The notes beneath the pieces are model-generated. The model had not been told where the DNA came from. It ran no database searches and saw nothing but the letters and a program-made list of their open reading frames with translations. Positions 33,091 to 42,083 of a DNA stretch of 64,000 bases are shown in pieces; within the stretch, counting starts at the first letter, position 1; each line of letters begins with the position of its first letter. The position numbers and the translations under genes are program-made. This DNA comes from Cytophagaceae bacterium ABcell3 (GTDB taxonomy: Bacteria; Bacteroidota; Bacteroidia; Cytophagales; Cytophagaceae): assembly GCA_030913385.1 (NCBI GenBank), contig CP133159.1:558001-622000 (forward strand), written 5' to 3'.

Positions 33091-33573
33091 TTATGGAGTT
33101 TGAGAATTCTTGTCTGGGGCACTTGCGGTCTTGTAGTTTTCCATGTTCTTGAACAAGTAATAAGAAGGCAGGAAAAACAGAAGCAATACCGGTGAGTCTA
33201 GTAGCTTCATAAATGCAAATGATAAAGGTTCAATGAAATCTGCTGTAGCTGGGATTAGCTTTCTGGAGATATAAAAAGGAATGGCGGCAACAAAAATAAT
33301 GAGATCCAAGGCCATATATTGCCTTAGCAACGCTTTTTTACTCGTGAACACCCTTACAATCAGACCATGAACAAAAGCCCTGTGCAGTATATATAAACAT
33401 ATGAACATTGCAGGCATTTTGGCTATAAGCGGCTCATCTATAATTGATAGGTATTGTACCCTTAGGTGTTCGTATTGGCTTATGAGGCTATCTTTGTTCA
33501 GGTCTAAAATGGACTGCCATATGTAAAGTAAAACACATGCTAAAATGCGTTGATTGAATATTTTACGCAGCAT
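33091..33573 (-). CDS. Exosortase F system-associated membrane protein
   Basis: A 160-aa protein with about four hydrophobic helices (residues 8-22, 53-72, 88-103, 127-143). Sequence similarity is weak to judge by eye, but it lies directly after the exosortase gene with an 11-base overlap, exactly where the XrtF-associated protein occurs in Bacteroidota. Its length fits. It likely cooperates with XrtF in the inner membrane; the biochemical role is unknown. Confidence 0.6.
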   Translation of the reverse strand: MLRKIFNQRILACVLLYIWQSILDLNKDSLISQYEHLRVQYLSIIDEPLIAKMPAMFICLYILHRAFVHGLIVRVFTSKKALLRQYMALDLIIFVAAIPFYISRKLIPATADFIEPLSFAFMKLLDSPVLLLFFLPSYYLFKNMENYKTASAPDKNSQTP

Positions 33574-34096
33574 GGCTTTGGATTTGTTTTCTTGCCCACC
33601 AGAGCCAAATCAAAAGTGTACATCCATATACCACAAAATTAAATGTATACTTATGGTTAAAGTCAAAGGAAGACTCAAAGAAATAATAGTTTATTACTAA
33701 AAACTGTACCCTTATGACATTGATTAAATGAATAAATAATATTCCTGCAGGTAAGAACCAAAGCTTCGATTTGATAGCTCCGGGAAATGCAATAACAAAG
33801 CAGGCAAATAGCCCGAAAAACTCCATGCCATTACAACTGCTTCCAATATATAATACCTTATGGCTGTTTAACGATAAGAACCGATTGGCATATTCAACCT
33901 CATGGCCAGAAAGTGAAAACAGAAAACCGCTGGTAAGGCCAAGGATTTCACATAGACCTGCTGATATTGCACTACTTATAAACCAGGTTCTATACAAAAA
34001 CTCCCATACTAGGTAAAGAGCAACAACGGATCCAAGAAAAACTAGAGCTCTGTTCTCTTTAAAGCTTAGATATTGGTTTCTTATAACAGATAGCAT
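33563..34096 (-). CDS. Exosortase family protein, XrtF-type
   Basis: A 177-aa polytopic inner-membrane cysteine protease/transpeptidase. The catalytic triad can be read: Cys in IGSSCNGMEFFGLFACF (about residue 84), Arg in HLINVIRVQFLVINY (about 126) and His in FDFNHKYTFNFVVYG (about 147). Exosortases recognise a C-terminal PEP-CTERM-like tail and process proteins for export or surface anchoring, often with extracellular polysaccharide. The short length and the overlapping partner gene fit the XrtF class. No substrate with a recognisable sorting tail was found in this window. Confidence 0.8.
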   Translation of the reverse strand: MLSVIRNQYLSFKENRALVFLGSVVALYLVWEFLYRTWFISSAISAGLCEILGLTSGFLFSLSGHEVEYANRFLSLNSHKVLYIGSSCNGMEFFGLFACFVIAFPGAIKSKLWFLPAGILFIHLINVIRVQFLVINYYFFESSFDFNHKYTFNFVVYGCTLLIWLWWARKQIQSHAA

Positions 34097-34202
34097 AACA
34101 TATTAAGGTTCAGGGAGTGTTTATAAAGTTATATATTATTTTTTAGAAAAATGATCTAAAGCATAAAATAAATGTACGCAAGTCATTTTTTTTATTTTTT
34201 CC

Positions 34203-34595
34203 GTGGTTTATCTTTGTAATACTTTGAGAAGAACAGTCTCCATATTGCTCCTATTAACGCTTTTGCTGAACTTGGTCAGCAAGCTAACCATCTTGGTCAA
34301 CTATCAGATTAAGCAGGAAGCAATCGCATCAAACTTCTGTGAAAATATTTCTGTAGAGGTTTTTGATTGCAACGGTCGCTGCTATTTGTCAAAGTCATTG
34401 AAGAAAACCGAAAGCCATTCTAGTGAAAGCTTGCCTGAGGTACTTAAAGAAATTAAAGAAGTAATTTCTTATGACGAAACTTCCTATCCTTTTGACTCCA
34501 GGAGCAATAAAGATGCACTAGAAAACTACTCCTCATGGTTTTCCCACTATAAGTACTTGTTTGCCTCTTCGTGTTTTCACCCGCCACAAGTCTAA
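34203..34595 (+). CDS. Small exported protein with CNGRCYL motif
   Basis: A 130-aa protein. The GTG at 34203 is the first start; a TTG at 34224 giving MRRTVSILLLLTLLLNLVSK is an alternative that leaves a better signal peptide. The mature part has two cysteine pairs: FCENISVEVFDCNGRCYLSKSLKK (about 45-68) and SSCFHPPQV at the end. Similar small C-x-G-x-C-Y-L proteins sit beside metal or redox-related outer-membrane genes. It is followed by two plus-strand genes, 47 and 20 bases apart, which suggests one operon. Function unknown. Confidence 0.5.
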   Translation: MVYLCNTLRRTVSILLLLTLLLNLVSKLTILVNYQIKQEAIASNFCENISVEVFDCNGRCYLSKSLKKTESHSSESLPEVLKEIKEVISYDETSYPFDSRSNKDALENYSSWFSHYKYLFASSCFHPPQV

Positions 34596-34642
34596 AATAG
34601 TTGCTCTTTTAAACTATTTAAGGAAATCTAAAGCATTTTAGT

Positions 34643-35566
34643 ATGCGCAAAATAATCTTAGGGTTATTAATGGTTCTGCTATTCTCAGAATCATTGATAG
34701 CACAATGCGATATGTGCGGCGGTGCAGGCGGGGGAAGCTATTTTGGAATATTACCTCAGTTCAGAAAGAATTTTGTTGGCCTTAGGTATCAAAACAGTTC
34801 ATTTTCTACCCAGCATTTACCGCCCTTGCTGAGCAATGAACCTCCTACATTTAGTCAGGAGACATTTAACTCTATAGAACTTTGGGGGCGGTTTTACCCA
34901 CACCCAAGGGTTCAGGTGTTTGCCTTTCTGCCATACCATGTAATGTCGCAACGGCTACCTGCTGGACAAGCCCATCGTCAGGGGCTTGGCGATGCAATGG
35001 TCTTGGCTAACTATGTATTGTTTGACACAGGAGATAGTTCCAAGACTGATTGGAAGCAAACGGTTCTTGTTGGTGGAGGGGTTAAACTTCCAACAGGATC
35101 TTGGCACCGTGAAGCGCAGTCTAACGATGCTATGTTAACACCTAACCTTCGTCCAGGAAGCGGAAGCACAGATTTTTTGGCCAACATGATCTATACCATC
35201 AGGTACAAACAAGCAGGTGTTAATATGGATATGGTCTATAGGTATAACACATCCAACCCTGACCGGTATAAGTTTGGCAATAGGCTTACAACAAGTGCCA
35301 GGTTTTTTAAGTGGTTTGAGACCTGCGACATTTCTTTGTTGCCTCATGCTGGTATGACCTATGATTATGCAGCAATGGACCATACAGGTGTATACACTAA
35401 TCCGATTAGTGGCGGTCAATTGCTTTCTGCTACACTTGGCCTAGATTTATATTTCCAAAGGTGGTCTGGGGGCATTTCTTATACGAAACCTCTGGCTCAG
35501 AACCTTGCTGGTGGTAAAATTACTGCCGATGCAAGTATTAATACACACTTAATATTTATGTTTTAG
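34643..35566 (+). CDS. Outer-membrane channel/transporter-like beta-barrel
   Basis: A 307-aa protein with signal peptide MRKIILGLLMVLLFSESLIAQ. Directly after it come CDMCGGAGGG (a C-x-x-C near the mature N-terminus) and YFGILPQFRKNFVGLRYQNS. It then runs in beta strands (RVQVFAFLPYHVMSQ, VLVGGGVKLPTGSW, GVNMDMVYRYN) to INTHLIFMF. This pattern fits the phenol-degradation-like (MetA-type) barrel family of outer-membrane transporters. The surrounding genes encode small Cys- and His-rich exported proteins, so a metal substrate such as copper is plausible but unproven. Confidence 0.6.
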   Translation: MRKIILGLLMVLLFSESLIAQCDMCGGAGGGSYFGILPQFRKNFVGLRYQNSSFSTQHLPPLLSNEPPTFSQETFNSIELWGRFYPHPRVQVFAFLPYHVMSQRLPAGQAHRQGLGDAMVLANYVLFDTGDSSKTDWKQTVLVGGGVKLPTGSWHREAQSNDAMLTPNLRPGSGSTDFLANMIYTIRYKQAGVNMDMVYRYNTSNPDRYKFGNRLTTSARFFKWFETCDISLLPHAGMTYDYAAMDHTGVYTNPISGGQLLSATLGLDLYFQRWSGGISYTKPLAQNLAGGKITADASINTHLIFMF

Positions 35567-35586
35567 TCCTATTAACTTTCAATACA

Positions 35587-35979
35587 ATGAAAAATTTAGT
35601 TAAATCCTTAGTTTTAGTTTCTGTGTTATCCGTTTTCGCATCTTGTAACAAGGAAGACAAGAATGAACACAAGCCAGAAATCAGTATTACTTCACCTGAA
35701 GAAGGTAAAATGTACCATGGTGAAAAAGTGCATATTAAGGCAAAGCTTACCCATAAATCTGATGATATTCATGAGTATGCGGTGGAACTAAAAAAAGTCG
35801 ATAGTGACGAGGTGGTGCTTAAAATTAATAAGCATATCCATGCACAGCCTGTTATTATTGATACTTTCTGGGTCAATACCAACCAAGGCCACACGGATCT
35901 AAAATTGACCGTTTCTGGTTCTGACCACTCACATAATATCACTACTAAAACTGTTAATTTTTCTTCCCATATAGAGTAA
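35587..35979 (+). CDS. Histidine-rich lipoprotein
   Basis: A 130-aa protein with a lipobox (VLSVFASCNK, Cys20). The mature domain is Ig-like (PEISITSPEEGKMYHGEKVHI) and unusually His-rich: HKPE, YHGEKVHIKAKLTHKSDDIHEY, NKHIHAQP and DHSHN (about 12 His in 110 residues). This is consistent with binding Cu, Zn or Ni in the periplasm. It follows the barrel gene by 20 bases and ends in two terminator hairpins. The fold resembles DUF4625-type domains; not certain. Confidence 0.55.
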   Translation: MKNLVKSLVLVSVLSVFASCNKEDKNEHKPEISITSPEEGKMYHGEKVHIKAKLTHKSDDIHEYAVELKKVDSDEVVLKINKHIHAQPVIIDTFWVNTNQGHTDLKLTVSGSDHSHNITTKTVNFSSHIE

Positions 35980-35989
35980 TTGACGCTAT

Positions 35990-36020
35990 AAAGGTTAGGT
36001 TTTCTGTTTGCTAACCTTTT
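35990..36020 (+). terminator. Terminator of the 34.2-36.0 kb cluster
   Basis: AAAGGTTAG-GTTTTCTGTTTG-CTAACCTTTT: 9-bp stem with T-run, 10 bases after the stop. A second hairpin (GAGGCATA ... TATGCCTTTTTT, 36034-36067) follows it. Confidence 0.7.
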
Positions 36021-36198
36021 GCTACTTTCCCAAAGAGGCATAATGGCATCTGCTATGTATGCCTTTTTTAGCTTATGAGGATTAGGGTGCTTCCTTAAGT
36101 TTGAAATATCCAATAGAGCTTTTTATTACATAGCAAAACTTCTTCAAATCAGCCTCTTTGTTCACAGTTACTTTTGTTTTGCCCTCATGTTTAAACCT

Positions 36199-36216
36199 AT
36201 TGCATATTCAGGTTAA
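36199..36216 (-). repeat. Dispersed element family A, fragment
   Basis: ATTGCATATTCAGGTTAA is the complement of the AACCTGAATATGCAAT end seen in the other copies. Nothing else is recognised in 36068-36394 apart from AT-rich DNA. Confidence 0.45.
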
Positions 36217-36394
36217 AATTATCTTTGGCATTGCGTCGTTATACGGTTTATACATCACACCTTTCTAAATATACTAAATCTGTAAAATTCAACCGGTATT
36301 AGAGAAATTATAGAAACTATACATTCCAAATTTCGTAAAACAGTTTAGCGTAAATGTTAATATTGCCCCAACTATAGAATCTTCTGAAAAAGCT

Positions 36395-38446
36395 ATGCCT
36401 AAATTTTTGAGAACCATCCTATTGGTATTACCTTTTTGCTTCTTAGCCAGTGCTGGCTATGGACAAGCAAACGATCTCGTCGAAGTAGCCGACGAAATGT
36501 ATAGGTTTGGTAACGTAAAAGACGCTTTGGAGGTCTATAAAGAAGCGCTTAATGCGGAGCCTCACCACCCTAGGGCAAACTTTATGGTCGGTGTTTGTTA
36601 TCTTGAGTCTATTAATAAAGAAAAATCTCTTACTTACTTTTTAAAAGCCCAAGAGCTTGATGCTGAAATAGCGGATAATATTATGTACCTCATTGGTAGG
36701 GCTTATCATTTGGGCTATAAATTTGATAAAGCCATTGAGGCTTATACAGCTTATCAGGAAGAAATAACCCAAGGGCGTTTAACAGAAGTATATAGGCCGG
36801 AACAAAAACAAGAAGAGCTGGAGCAGGTTGAATTGCGCATTAAAGAATGTATAAATGCCAAAAATTTAGTAAAGAGTCCTGTAGAAATTGATATTGAAAA
36901 CTTAGGTAGTGTAATTAACACAGAATACCCTGAGTATGGGCCAGTAATAACACCAGATGAGCAGCACCTTTTTTTCACCTCGAAAAGACGTGGTAGTACC
37001 GGTGAGAATAAAGATGTGGACAATGAGTATTTTGAAGATATTTATTATAGTAAACGAGAAGAGGGAGGTTGGTCAGAGCCACAAAATATGGGTTTCCCTA
37101 TTAATACGGACTTGCATGAGTCTGCTGCAGGTATTTCTGCAGATGGAAAGACCATTTTTCTTTATGTAGACAATGACACGTATAAGGGTGATTTATTTGT
37201 AAGTACAAAAAACAGGAAAGGGAAATGGAGCCACCCGAGACCTTTGTCGGACTTAATTAATACACAAAAGTCTATAGAAAATTCTGTCACTATTTCTCAA
37301 GACGGTAAAGTACTTTTCTTTTCCAGTAACAAAAGTGGTGGAGTTGGAGGTTTTGATTTATATTTGACAAAAAAAATGAGGGACGGTCAATGGGGCGAGC
37401 CTGAAAACCTAGGACATGTTGTCAATACACCTTTTGACGAAGAAAGCCCGTTTTTGCACTCCGATGGAAAAACATTATACTTTAGTTCTAAGGGACATGA
37501 AGGAATGGGAGGATTTGACATATTTAAAACTGTTTACGACAGCACTACGGAGCAATGGTCCAAGCCTGAAAATATTGGCTATCCTATAAATTCTCCTGAT
37601 GATGATTTGCACTTTACTTTGTCTGGAGATGGCACTTATGGCTATTACTCTTCAGTAAAAAAAGAAGGCTATGGGGATATGGATATTTATAAAATAAAGC
37701 TTCCTGGATATGTCGAACCAGAATCAGGTACGGAGGAAGAACCTGTTTTGGTTAAGAAGGATGCGCCTGATACCGCTGAAACGGCTTTAGATATAAATAA
37801 AAAAAGCGTTAAGCTAGAACTTTACGTGAATGGTGGGGGTGATAGCCTTGATGCAAATATAGAAATTGAGGATATTGAAACAGGAGAAATCGTTTATAAT
37901 GGAACTGCAAAGGAAGGGCAATTGCAGGAAACCATAGCTGTTAACGCTACTACTCTTAATATCACAGCAGAACGAGAAGGTTACATTTTTAAATCTTTTA
38001 AAGTGAAGGTTCCTGAGAACGCCCCTGACGACTTTAAGATTAGTACTAATATAAGCTTGGATAAAGTTGAAAAAGGAGCGAGGATGGTTTTGAACAATAT
38101 TTACTTTGATTTTAACAGGGCATCTTTACAAAAAGAGTCAGAAAGTGAGCTCAATAAGCTTTTAAGGATTGTAAAAAATAACCCAAGAATTAAGATCGAG
38201 ATACAAGGACATACAGATAGCAAAGGAACTGCAGAATATAACCTCGACCTTTCCCAAAGAAGGGCAGAAGGTGTTGTAAAGTGGCTGGTTGACAAAGGTG
38301 TGCCTAGTGATAGGCTTATAGCCAAAGGTTATGGTTTGTCTAGGCCTCTTGTGTCTAATGATGATGAGGAAGAAGGTCGTGAGCTTAACAGGAGAACCGA
38401 GTTTTTAATTCTTGATGATGACTTTTCTTCCGTAAGTGAACAGTAG
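36395..38446 (+). CDS. TPR/PD40/OmpA outer-membrane protein, PorE-like
   Basis: A 683-aa protein with signal peptide MPKFLRTILLVLPFCFLASA. Domains in order: TPR helices (about residues 28-150, ADEMYRFGNVKDALEVYKEAL), a PD40/WD40-like beta-propeller (about 170-430, repeated PVITPDEQHLFFTSKR, SVTISQDGKVLFFSSNK, LHSDGKTLYFSSKG), a carboxypeptidase-regulatory-like domain (about 475-560), and a C-terminal OmpA peptidoglycan-binding domain (GHTDSKGTAEYNLDLSQRRA and NRRTEFLI). The same order is found in PorE, a peptidoglycan-anchored part of the type IX machinery. It is monocistronic, with a strong terminator. Confidence 0.82.
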   Translation: MPKFLRTILLVLPFCFLASAGYGQANDLVEVADEMYRFGNVKDALEVYKEALNAEPHHPRANFMVGVCYLESINKEKSLTYFLKAQELDAEIADNIMYLIGRAYHLGYKFDKAIEAYTAYQEEITQGRLTEVYRPEQKQEELEQVELRIKECINAKNLVKSPVEIDIENLGSVINTEYPEYGPVITPDEQHLFFTSKRRGSTGENKDVDNEYFEDIYYSKREEGGWSEPQNMGFPINTDLHESAAGISADGKTIFLYVDNDTYKGDLFVSTKNRKGKWSHPRPLSDLINTQKSIENSVTISQDGKVLFFSSNKSGGVGGFDLYLTKKMRDGQWGEPENLGHVVNTPFDEESPFLHSDGKTLYFSSKGHEGMGGFDIFKTVYDSTTEQWSKPENIGYPINSPDDDLHFTLSGDGTYGYYSSVKKEGYGDMDIYKIKLPGYVEPESGTEEEPVLVKKDAPDTAETALDINKKSVKLELYVNGGGDSLDANIEIEDIETGEIVYNGTAKEGQLQETIAVNATTLNITAEREGYIFKSFKVKVPENAPDDFKISTNISLDKVEKGARMVLNNIYFDFNRASLQKESESELNKLLRIVKNNPRIKIEIQGHTDSKGTAEYNLDLSQRRAEGVVKWLVDKGVPSDRLIAKGYGLSRPLVSNDDEEEGRELNRRTEFLILDDDFSSVSEQ

Positions 38447-38484
38447 CATTAGAAACTGCATGTTTCAATATGTTTTTTTAATAA

Positions 38485-38524
38485 AACAGGAGCAGCGATA
38501 TAGTCTATTGCTGCTCCTGTTATT
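38485..38524 (+). terminator. Terminator after the PorE-like gene
   Basis: AACAGGAGCAGC ... GCTGCTCCTGTT forms a 12-bp stem with T-rich 3' end. The remaining intergenic DNA to 38750 holds nothing I can identify. Confidence 0.75.
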
Positions 38525-38750
38525 TGAGCCTTTTTTATAATACGACTAATGCGAGAATGTGTAAGTTGCCGCATTAGAATGATTAAGCTGTAATATCTGT
38601 AATAGTTTGCCATGCCTTGCGCTACATAAGAACACCTCCACTAACTTAGCTTTTCTAGGGAGTAAAAATTAAAAGATTAGCAAGAACTTTAAGGGTTTGC
38701 TTTTGAGGGTGGCTTCGGGCTTGGAGTAGGTTGATTTTGACCAAAGTGAA

Positions 38751-38780
38751 GAAAAAAAGCCTGACCTACATGGTCAGGCC
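38751..38780 (-). terminator. Terminator after the 134-aa protein gene
   Basis: GCCTGACC-TACAT-GGTCAGGC with a T7 run on the minus strand, 33 bases downstream of the stop. Confidence 0.75.
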
Positions 38781-38812
38781 AATGGTGCTTGTTGTCGAAC
38801 AACTGTTTATTC

Positions 38813-39217
38813 TTACTTTTTAAAGGCTAATACGCTTAAGGAACAATTTTCTAAATTTTCATAGGCATATTTAATATAATATACACCTGTTGCTTTACAA
38901 TCGTAAAATATTGCAGGGTTGAATGTATCGTTCTTTTTATCATAGTTTGTGGCTACTTCTTTTCTATTAGAATCAAGGAGTGTAATGGTTATTCTTTGCT
39001 GTGCACCTTCATTATTACAGACCTTTATCATATAATTGGTGTTTTTGCTTAACACATAGGAATACTCCAGAACACTTTCTGTACTTTCAATTTTATGTGT
39101 TTTGAGGAAGGTATATCCGTCTGATAATTCCGCAATACAATCTTCTGCTTCGCATTGTGCCGAAGCTTGCTCTGCGCCCATTAAAAGTAAGGTTGCCAGT
39201 AGTATATATTTCTTCAT
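38813..39217 (-). CDS. Small secreted protein of unknown function
   Basis: A 134-aa protein with signal peptide MKKYILLATLLLMGAEQASAQ. The mature domain starts CEAEDCIAEL and contains strands such as LEYSYVLSKNTNYMIKVCNNE and AIFYDCKATGVYYIKYAYE, with five or six cysteines likely forming disulfides. It looks like a compact beta-sandwich, perhaps related to pre-peptidase C-terminal folds. No family is named. It is monocistronic. Confidence 0.5.
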   Translation of the reverse strand: MKKYILLATLLLMGAEQASAQCEAEDCIAELSDGYTFLKTHKIESTESVLEYSYVLSKNTNYMIKVCNNEGAQQRITITLLDSNRKEVATNYDKKNDTFNPAIFYDCKATGVYYIKYAYENLENCSLSVLAFKK

Positions 39218-39510
39218 ATTGTTTAATTTAATGTTTGTTAATAGGTTACCTTTTCAGGTCTATTGACCTTGGCAAAAAATGTTTCATATAACAGAACACT
39301 TTAAATGTTTTACGGAATTATTGCACTTTGGTATACAAATTTTGGAAAACTAAGGCACATTACCGGTGCGACTCGACAAAACTAGTACCTTATGATCATC
39401 CTGTATTGGTTTGATTTTTTTTGCAGCGTTTTCTGATAATTTTAAAGATTGAAACTATAATTGATTAGATTTGTTAAAATAGTCCTATTCTGAACCTTAT
39501 TGATTAACTC

Positions 39511-40278
39511 ATGAACAATATCGAACATGTTAGGTTAGAAATTTCTCCCTTGAGAGATAAGCTACTAAGTCATCCAGTTTACAAGGCAATTAAAACACCT
39601 GATGACTTAAAAGTTTTTCTTCAACACCATATTTTTGCTGTATGGGATTTTATGTCGCTATTGAAAGCTTTGCAGAAGGATTTAACATGTGTTTCTGTTC
39701 CATGGGTACCACAGGGAAATCCTGTTGCCCGGAGGTTGATCAATGAAATTGTAATGGGAGAAGAGGCTGATGAAGATGAGCATGGTGTTCCTATGAGCCA
39801 CTATGAGTTATATCTGGCAGCCATGTCAAAATGTGGAGCTGACACAGCTCAGGTTGAAAGTTTAATCACGCAGATCAAAGCTGGGCGAAGGGTACAAGTA
39901 GCTGTTGACAATTTAGATATACCTGATTCGGTGAAGCGTTTTGTTTTGTATACTTTTGAAGTTATTGAAACGGGGGAGCTTCACAAAATAGCTGCCGCAT
40001 TTACCTATGGTCGCGAAGACCTTATTCCAGATATGTTTACCTCATTGGTCAATGACCTTAGCAAAAGCTTTCCTGACCAGTTGGATAAGCTTGTGTTTTA
40101 TTTGGATAGGCATATTGAACTTGATCAAGATACGCATGGACCAATGGCCAATAAAATGATTGAGGAGCTATGTGGCAATGACGAACAAAAATGGAAGGAC
40201 TGCATTGCTACCAGTAAAATGGCTTTACAGAAAAGGGTGGAGCTATGGGACGGTATTCTTAACGAAATAAGAAAATAA
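39511..40278 (+). CDS. DUF3050 family protein (heme-oxygenase-like fold)
   Basis: A 255-aa all-helical cytosolic protein. Hallmarks of DUF3050: LRDKLLSHPVYKAIKTPDDL, FLQHHIFAVWDFMSLLKALQ, a DEDEHGVPMSHYELYL segment, ELHKIAAAFTYGREDLIPDM and FYLDRHIELDQDTHGPMA. The spaced His and Glu residues (HH, E..DE.H, E..H, H.E.D...H) match a di-iron site as in heme-oxygenase-like oxidases. The substrate is unknown. A terminator is shared with the convergent MBL gene. Confidence 0.8.
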   Translation: MNNIEHVRLEISPLRDKLLSHPVYKAIKTPDDLKVFLQHHIFAVWDFMSLLKALQKDLTCVSVPWVPQGNPVARRLINEIVMGEEADEDEHGVPMSHYELYLAAMSKCGADTAQVESLITQIKAGRRVQVAVDNLDIPDSVKRFVLYTFEVIETGELHKIAAAFTYGREDLIPDMFTSLVNDLSKSFPDQLDKLVFYLDRHIELDQDTHGPMANKMIEELCGNDEQKWKDCIATSKMALQKRVELWDGILNEIRK

Positions 40279-40289
40279 GTTTATTGGCT

Positions 40290-40331
40290 ACAGCCACCAA
40301 TATTAAGAGTTATTTGTGGCTGTGCTTTTTT
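40290..40331. terminator. Shared terminator of convergent genes
   Basis: ACAGCCAC ... GTGGCTGT, 8-bp stem (longer with G-U pairs) followed by a T6 run, between DUF3050 and the MBL-rhodanese gene. Confidence 0.65.
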
Positions 40332-41715
40332 ACTCAGTAGTCACCCCCGCCTCTGAAATTGCCTTAAAGCCTTTTTTTATATTGAGTACATGTTCCCACC
40401 CGCTCCTTTTTAAAACGGAAGCTGCTATCATGGATCTGTAACCTCCGGCACAATGAATATATACTGGCTTTTCTTGAGGAATTTTCTGCTTAGCCTCCTC
40501 TTTTATATAATCTAACGGGACATTTACTGCACCTTTTACATGCCCTGAGTCATACTCTCCTGGCCTCCGGACATCTGCAACGTCAACATCCTGTTGCTTA
40601 TACCTGCCTGCAAACTCCTCGGGGGAAACAGAGGTTATATTTTCCATGTTTTCCCCCGCCAGTTTCCAAGCATCTATACCTCCTTTTAAGAACCCTGCCA
40701 CTTGGTCATATCCAATACGTGCTAGCCTAGTTATAGCGTCTTCTTCTTGGCCATTTTCGCAAACTAAAAGGATGGTTTGTCTAATATCTGTAATCAAGGT
40801 CCCTGCCCAAGGGGCAAAGTCTCCCTCTAGGCCAATGTTTAGAGCACTAGGGATATATCCATTTGCAAAGGTTTCAGGGCTTCTGGTATCTAAAACCGTG
40901 GCTCCTTTGGCGATTTCTTTTTCAAACTCATCAGGATTTAAAGGCTGTAGCGAGCGGGACTTTACTTTTTCAAAGCTTTCAATCTCTTCTCTGTTGAGTT
41001 TTGCATTTTCAGGAAAATACGATGGGGGAGGGAGAAGCCCTTTGGTTACTTCTTTTACAAAGTCAGCTTTGTTTAAATCCGCCCGAAATGCATAGTTTCC
41101 AACTTGTTGTTCGCCGATGGTAGAAACTGTTTCTTTGCTGATGTTTTTACCACATGCAGAGCCAGCTCCATGCCCGGGATAAACTAAAACATGTTCTGGT
41201 AAGGGCATCAGTTTTTCGTGTAGCGAATTATATAATAAGCTTGCAAGTTGCTCTTTCGTCATATTGGCCACATCTTGTGCTAGATCTGGCCTACCAACAT
41301 CTCCTACAAATAAGGTATCTCCTGTAAAAACGGCCTGTTCCTTTCCAAACTTGTCTTTGAGTAAATAACAAACCGATTCTAAGGTATGGCCTGGTGTATG
41401 GAGAACCCTTAAAGTTGTTTCTCCCACCTGGAACTCTTCACAGTCTTCGGCTATGTGTGCATTGAACTTTGGGTTGGCATCAGTGCCATAGACTATTGTG
41501 GCTCCTGTTTCCCGTGCCAAGTCTAGGTGTCCAGATACAAAATCAGCATGGAAATGTGTTTCAAAAACATATTTGATTTTTACACCGTCTTTCTCGGCTC
41601 GGTCAAGATACGGCTTTATATCCCGAAGGGGATCTATGACAGCAGCCTCTTTCCCGGAAATTAGGTAATAGGCCATTTGCGATAAGCATTTGGTGTATAT
41701 CTGTTCGACCTTCAT
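40330..41715 (-). CDS. Metallo-beta-lactamase fold hydrolase with two rhodanese domains
   Basis: A 461-aa cytosolic sulfur-metabolism protein related to persulfide dioxygenase (ETHE1-like). The MBL domain (residues 1-230) has THFHADFVSGH (His54, His56, Asp58, His63), HTPGHT (about 108), FTGDTLFVGDVGRPDLAQ and YPGHGAGSACG. Rhodanese domain 1 (about 260-350) has VLDTRSPETFANG, and its cysteine lies in LLVCENGQEED, an unusual loop. Rhodanese domain 2 (about 365-461) has VADVRRPGEYDSGHVKGA and a canonical HCAGGYRS loop. It probably handles glutathione- or thiol-persulfides. Repeat copy 2 of family A lies directly upstream of its ATG. Confidence 0.87.
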   Translation of the reverse strand: MKVEQIYTKCLSQMAYYLISGKEAAVIDPLRDIKPYLDRAEKDGVKIKYVFETHFHADFVSGHLDLARETGATIVYGTDANPKFNAHIAEDCEEFQVGETTLRVLHTPGHTLESVCYLLKDKFGKEQAVFTGDTLFVGDVGRPDLAQDVANMTKEQLASLLYNSLHEKLMPLPEHVLVYPGHGAGSACGKNISKETVSTIGEQQVGNYAFRADLNKADFVKEVTKGLLPPPSYFPENAKLNREEIESFEKVKSRSLQPLNPDEFEKEIAKGATVLDTRSPETFANGYIPSALNIGLEGDFAPWAGTLITDIRQTILLVCENGQEEDAITRLARIGYDQVAGFLKGGIDAWKLAGENMENITSVSPEEFAGRYKQQDVDVADVRRPGEYDSGHVKGAVNVPLDYIKEEAKQKIPQEKPVYIHCAGGYRSMIAASVLKRSGWEHVLNIKKGFKAISEAGVTTE

Positions 41716-41728
41716 ATTTTCTATGGTT

Positions 41729-41869
41729 TAACCTGAAATATGCAATAGAACTTCCAAATCAGTCGCTTCGCTCACATTTGTGTCTTAATCATAACGCTGC
41801 TATGCTCTGCGATTCTAAAATGCGTCTTTTTGCTCCTCATGATTAAATGTTTCGCATGGTTCAGGTTTA
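41729..41869. repeat. Dispersed inverted-repeat element, family A, copy 2
   Basis: Ends TAACCTGAAATATGC and (other strand) TAAACCTGAACCATGC. The interior AATAGAACTT ... CGCTTCGCTCACATTTGTG ... GCTGCTATGCTCTGCGA ... CTCCTCATGATTAAAT is shared with 10734-10878. It begins 13 bases before the start codon of the MBL-rhodanese gene, so it lies in its promoter or leader. The rest of 41870-42083 is AT-rich with no other signal seen. Confidence 0.65.
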
Positions 41870-42083
41870 TGCAAAAATGTTTGGTGTAAATAATAACCAA
41901 AAAATCCCGTGTTGGTTTAAAATGGATTCGCTAGCAAAATTAATTGAGCATATTTTTATTTTTTTGAAGATGCTAATGTTGGGTTGACGGATATCTATAG
42001 GTTTAAAATACCTCAAATTCTCCATTTTCTTCAACAAATTTTGGTTTCATTGGTTAACAAATTTGTTAATGCCCCTCATTTTT

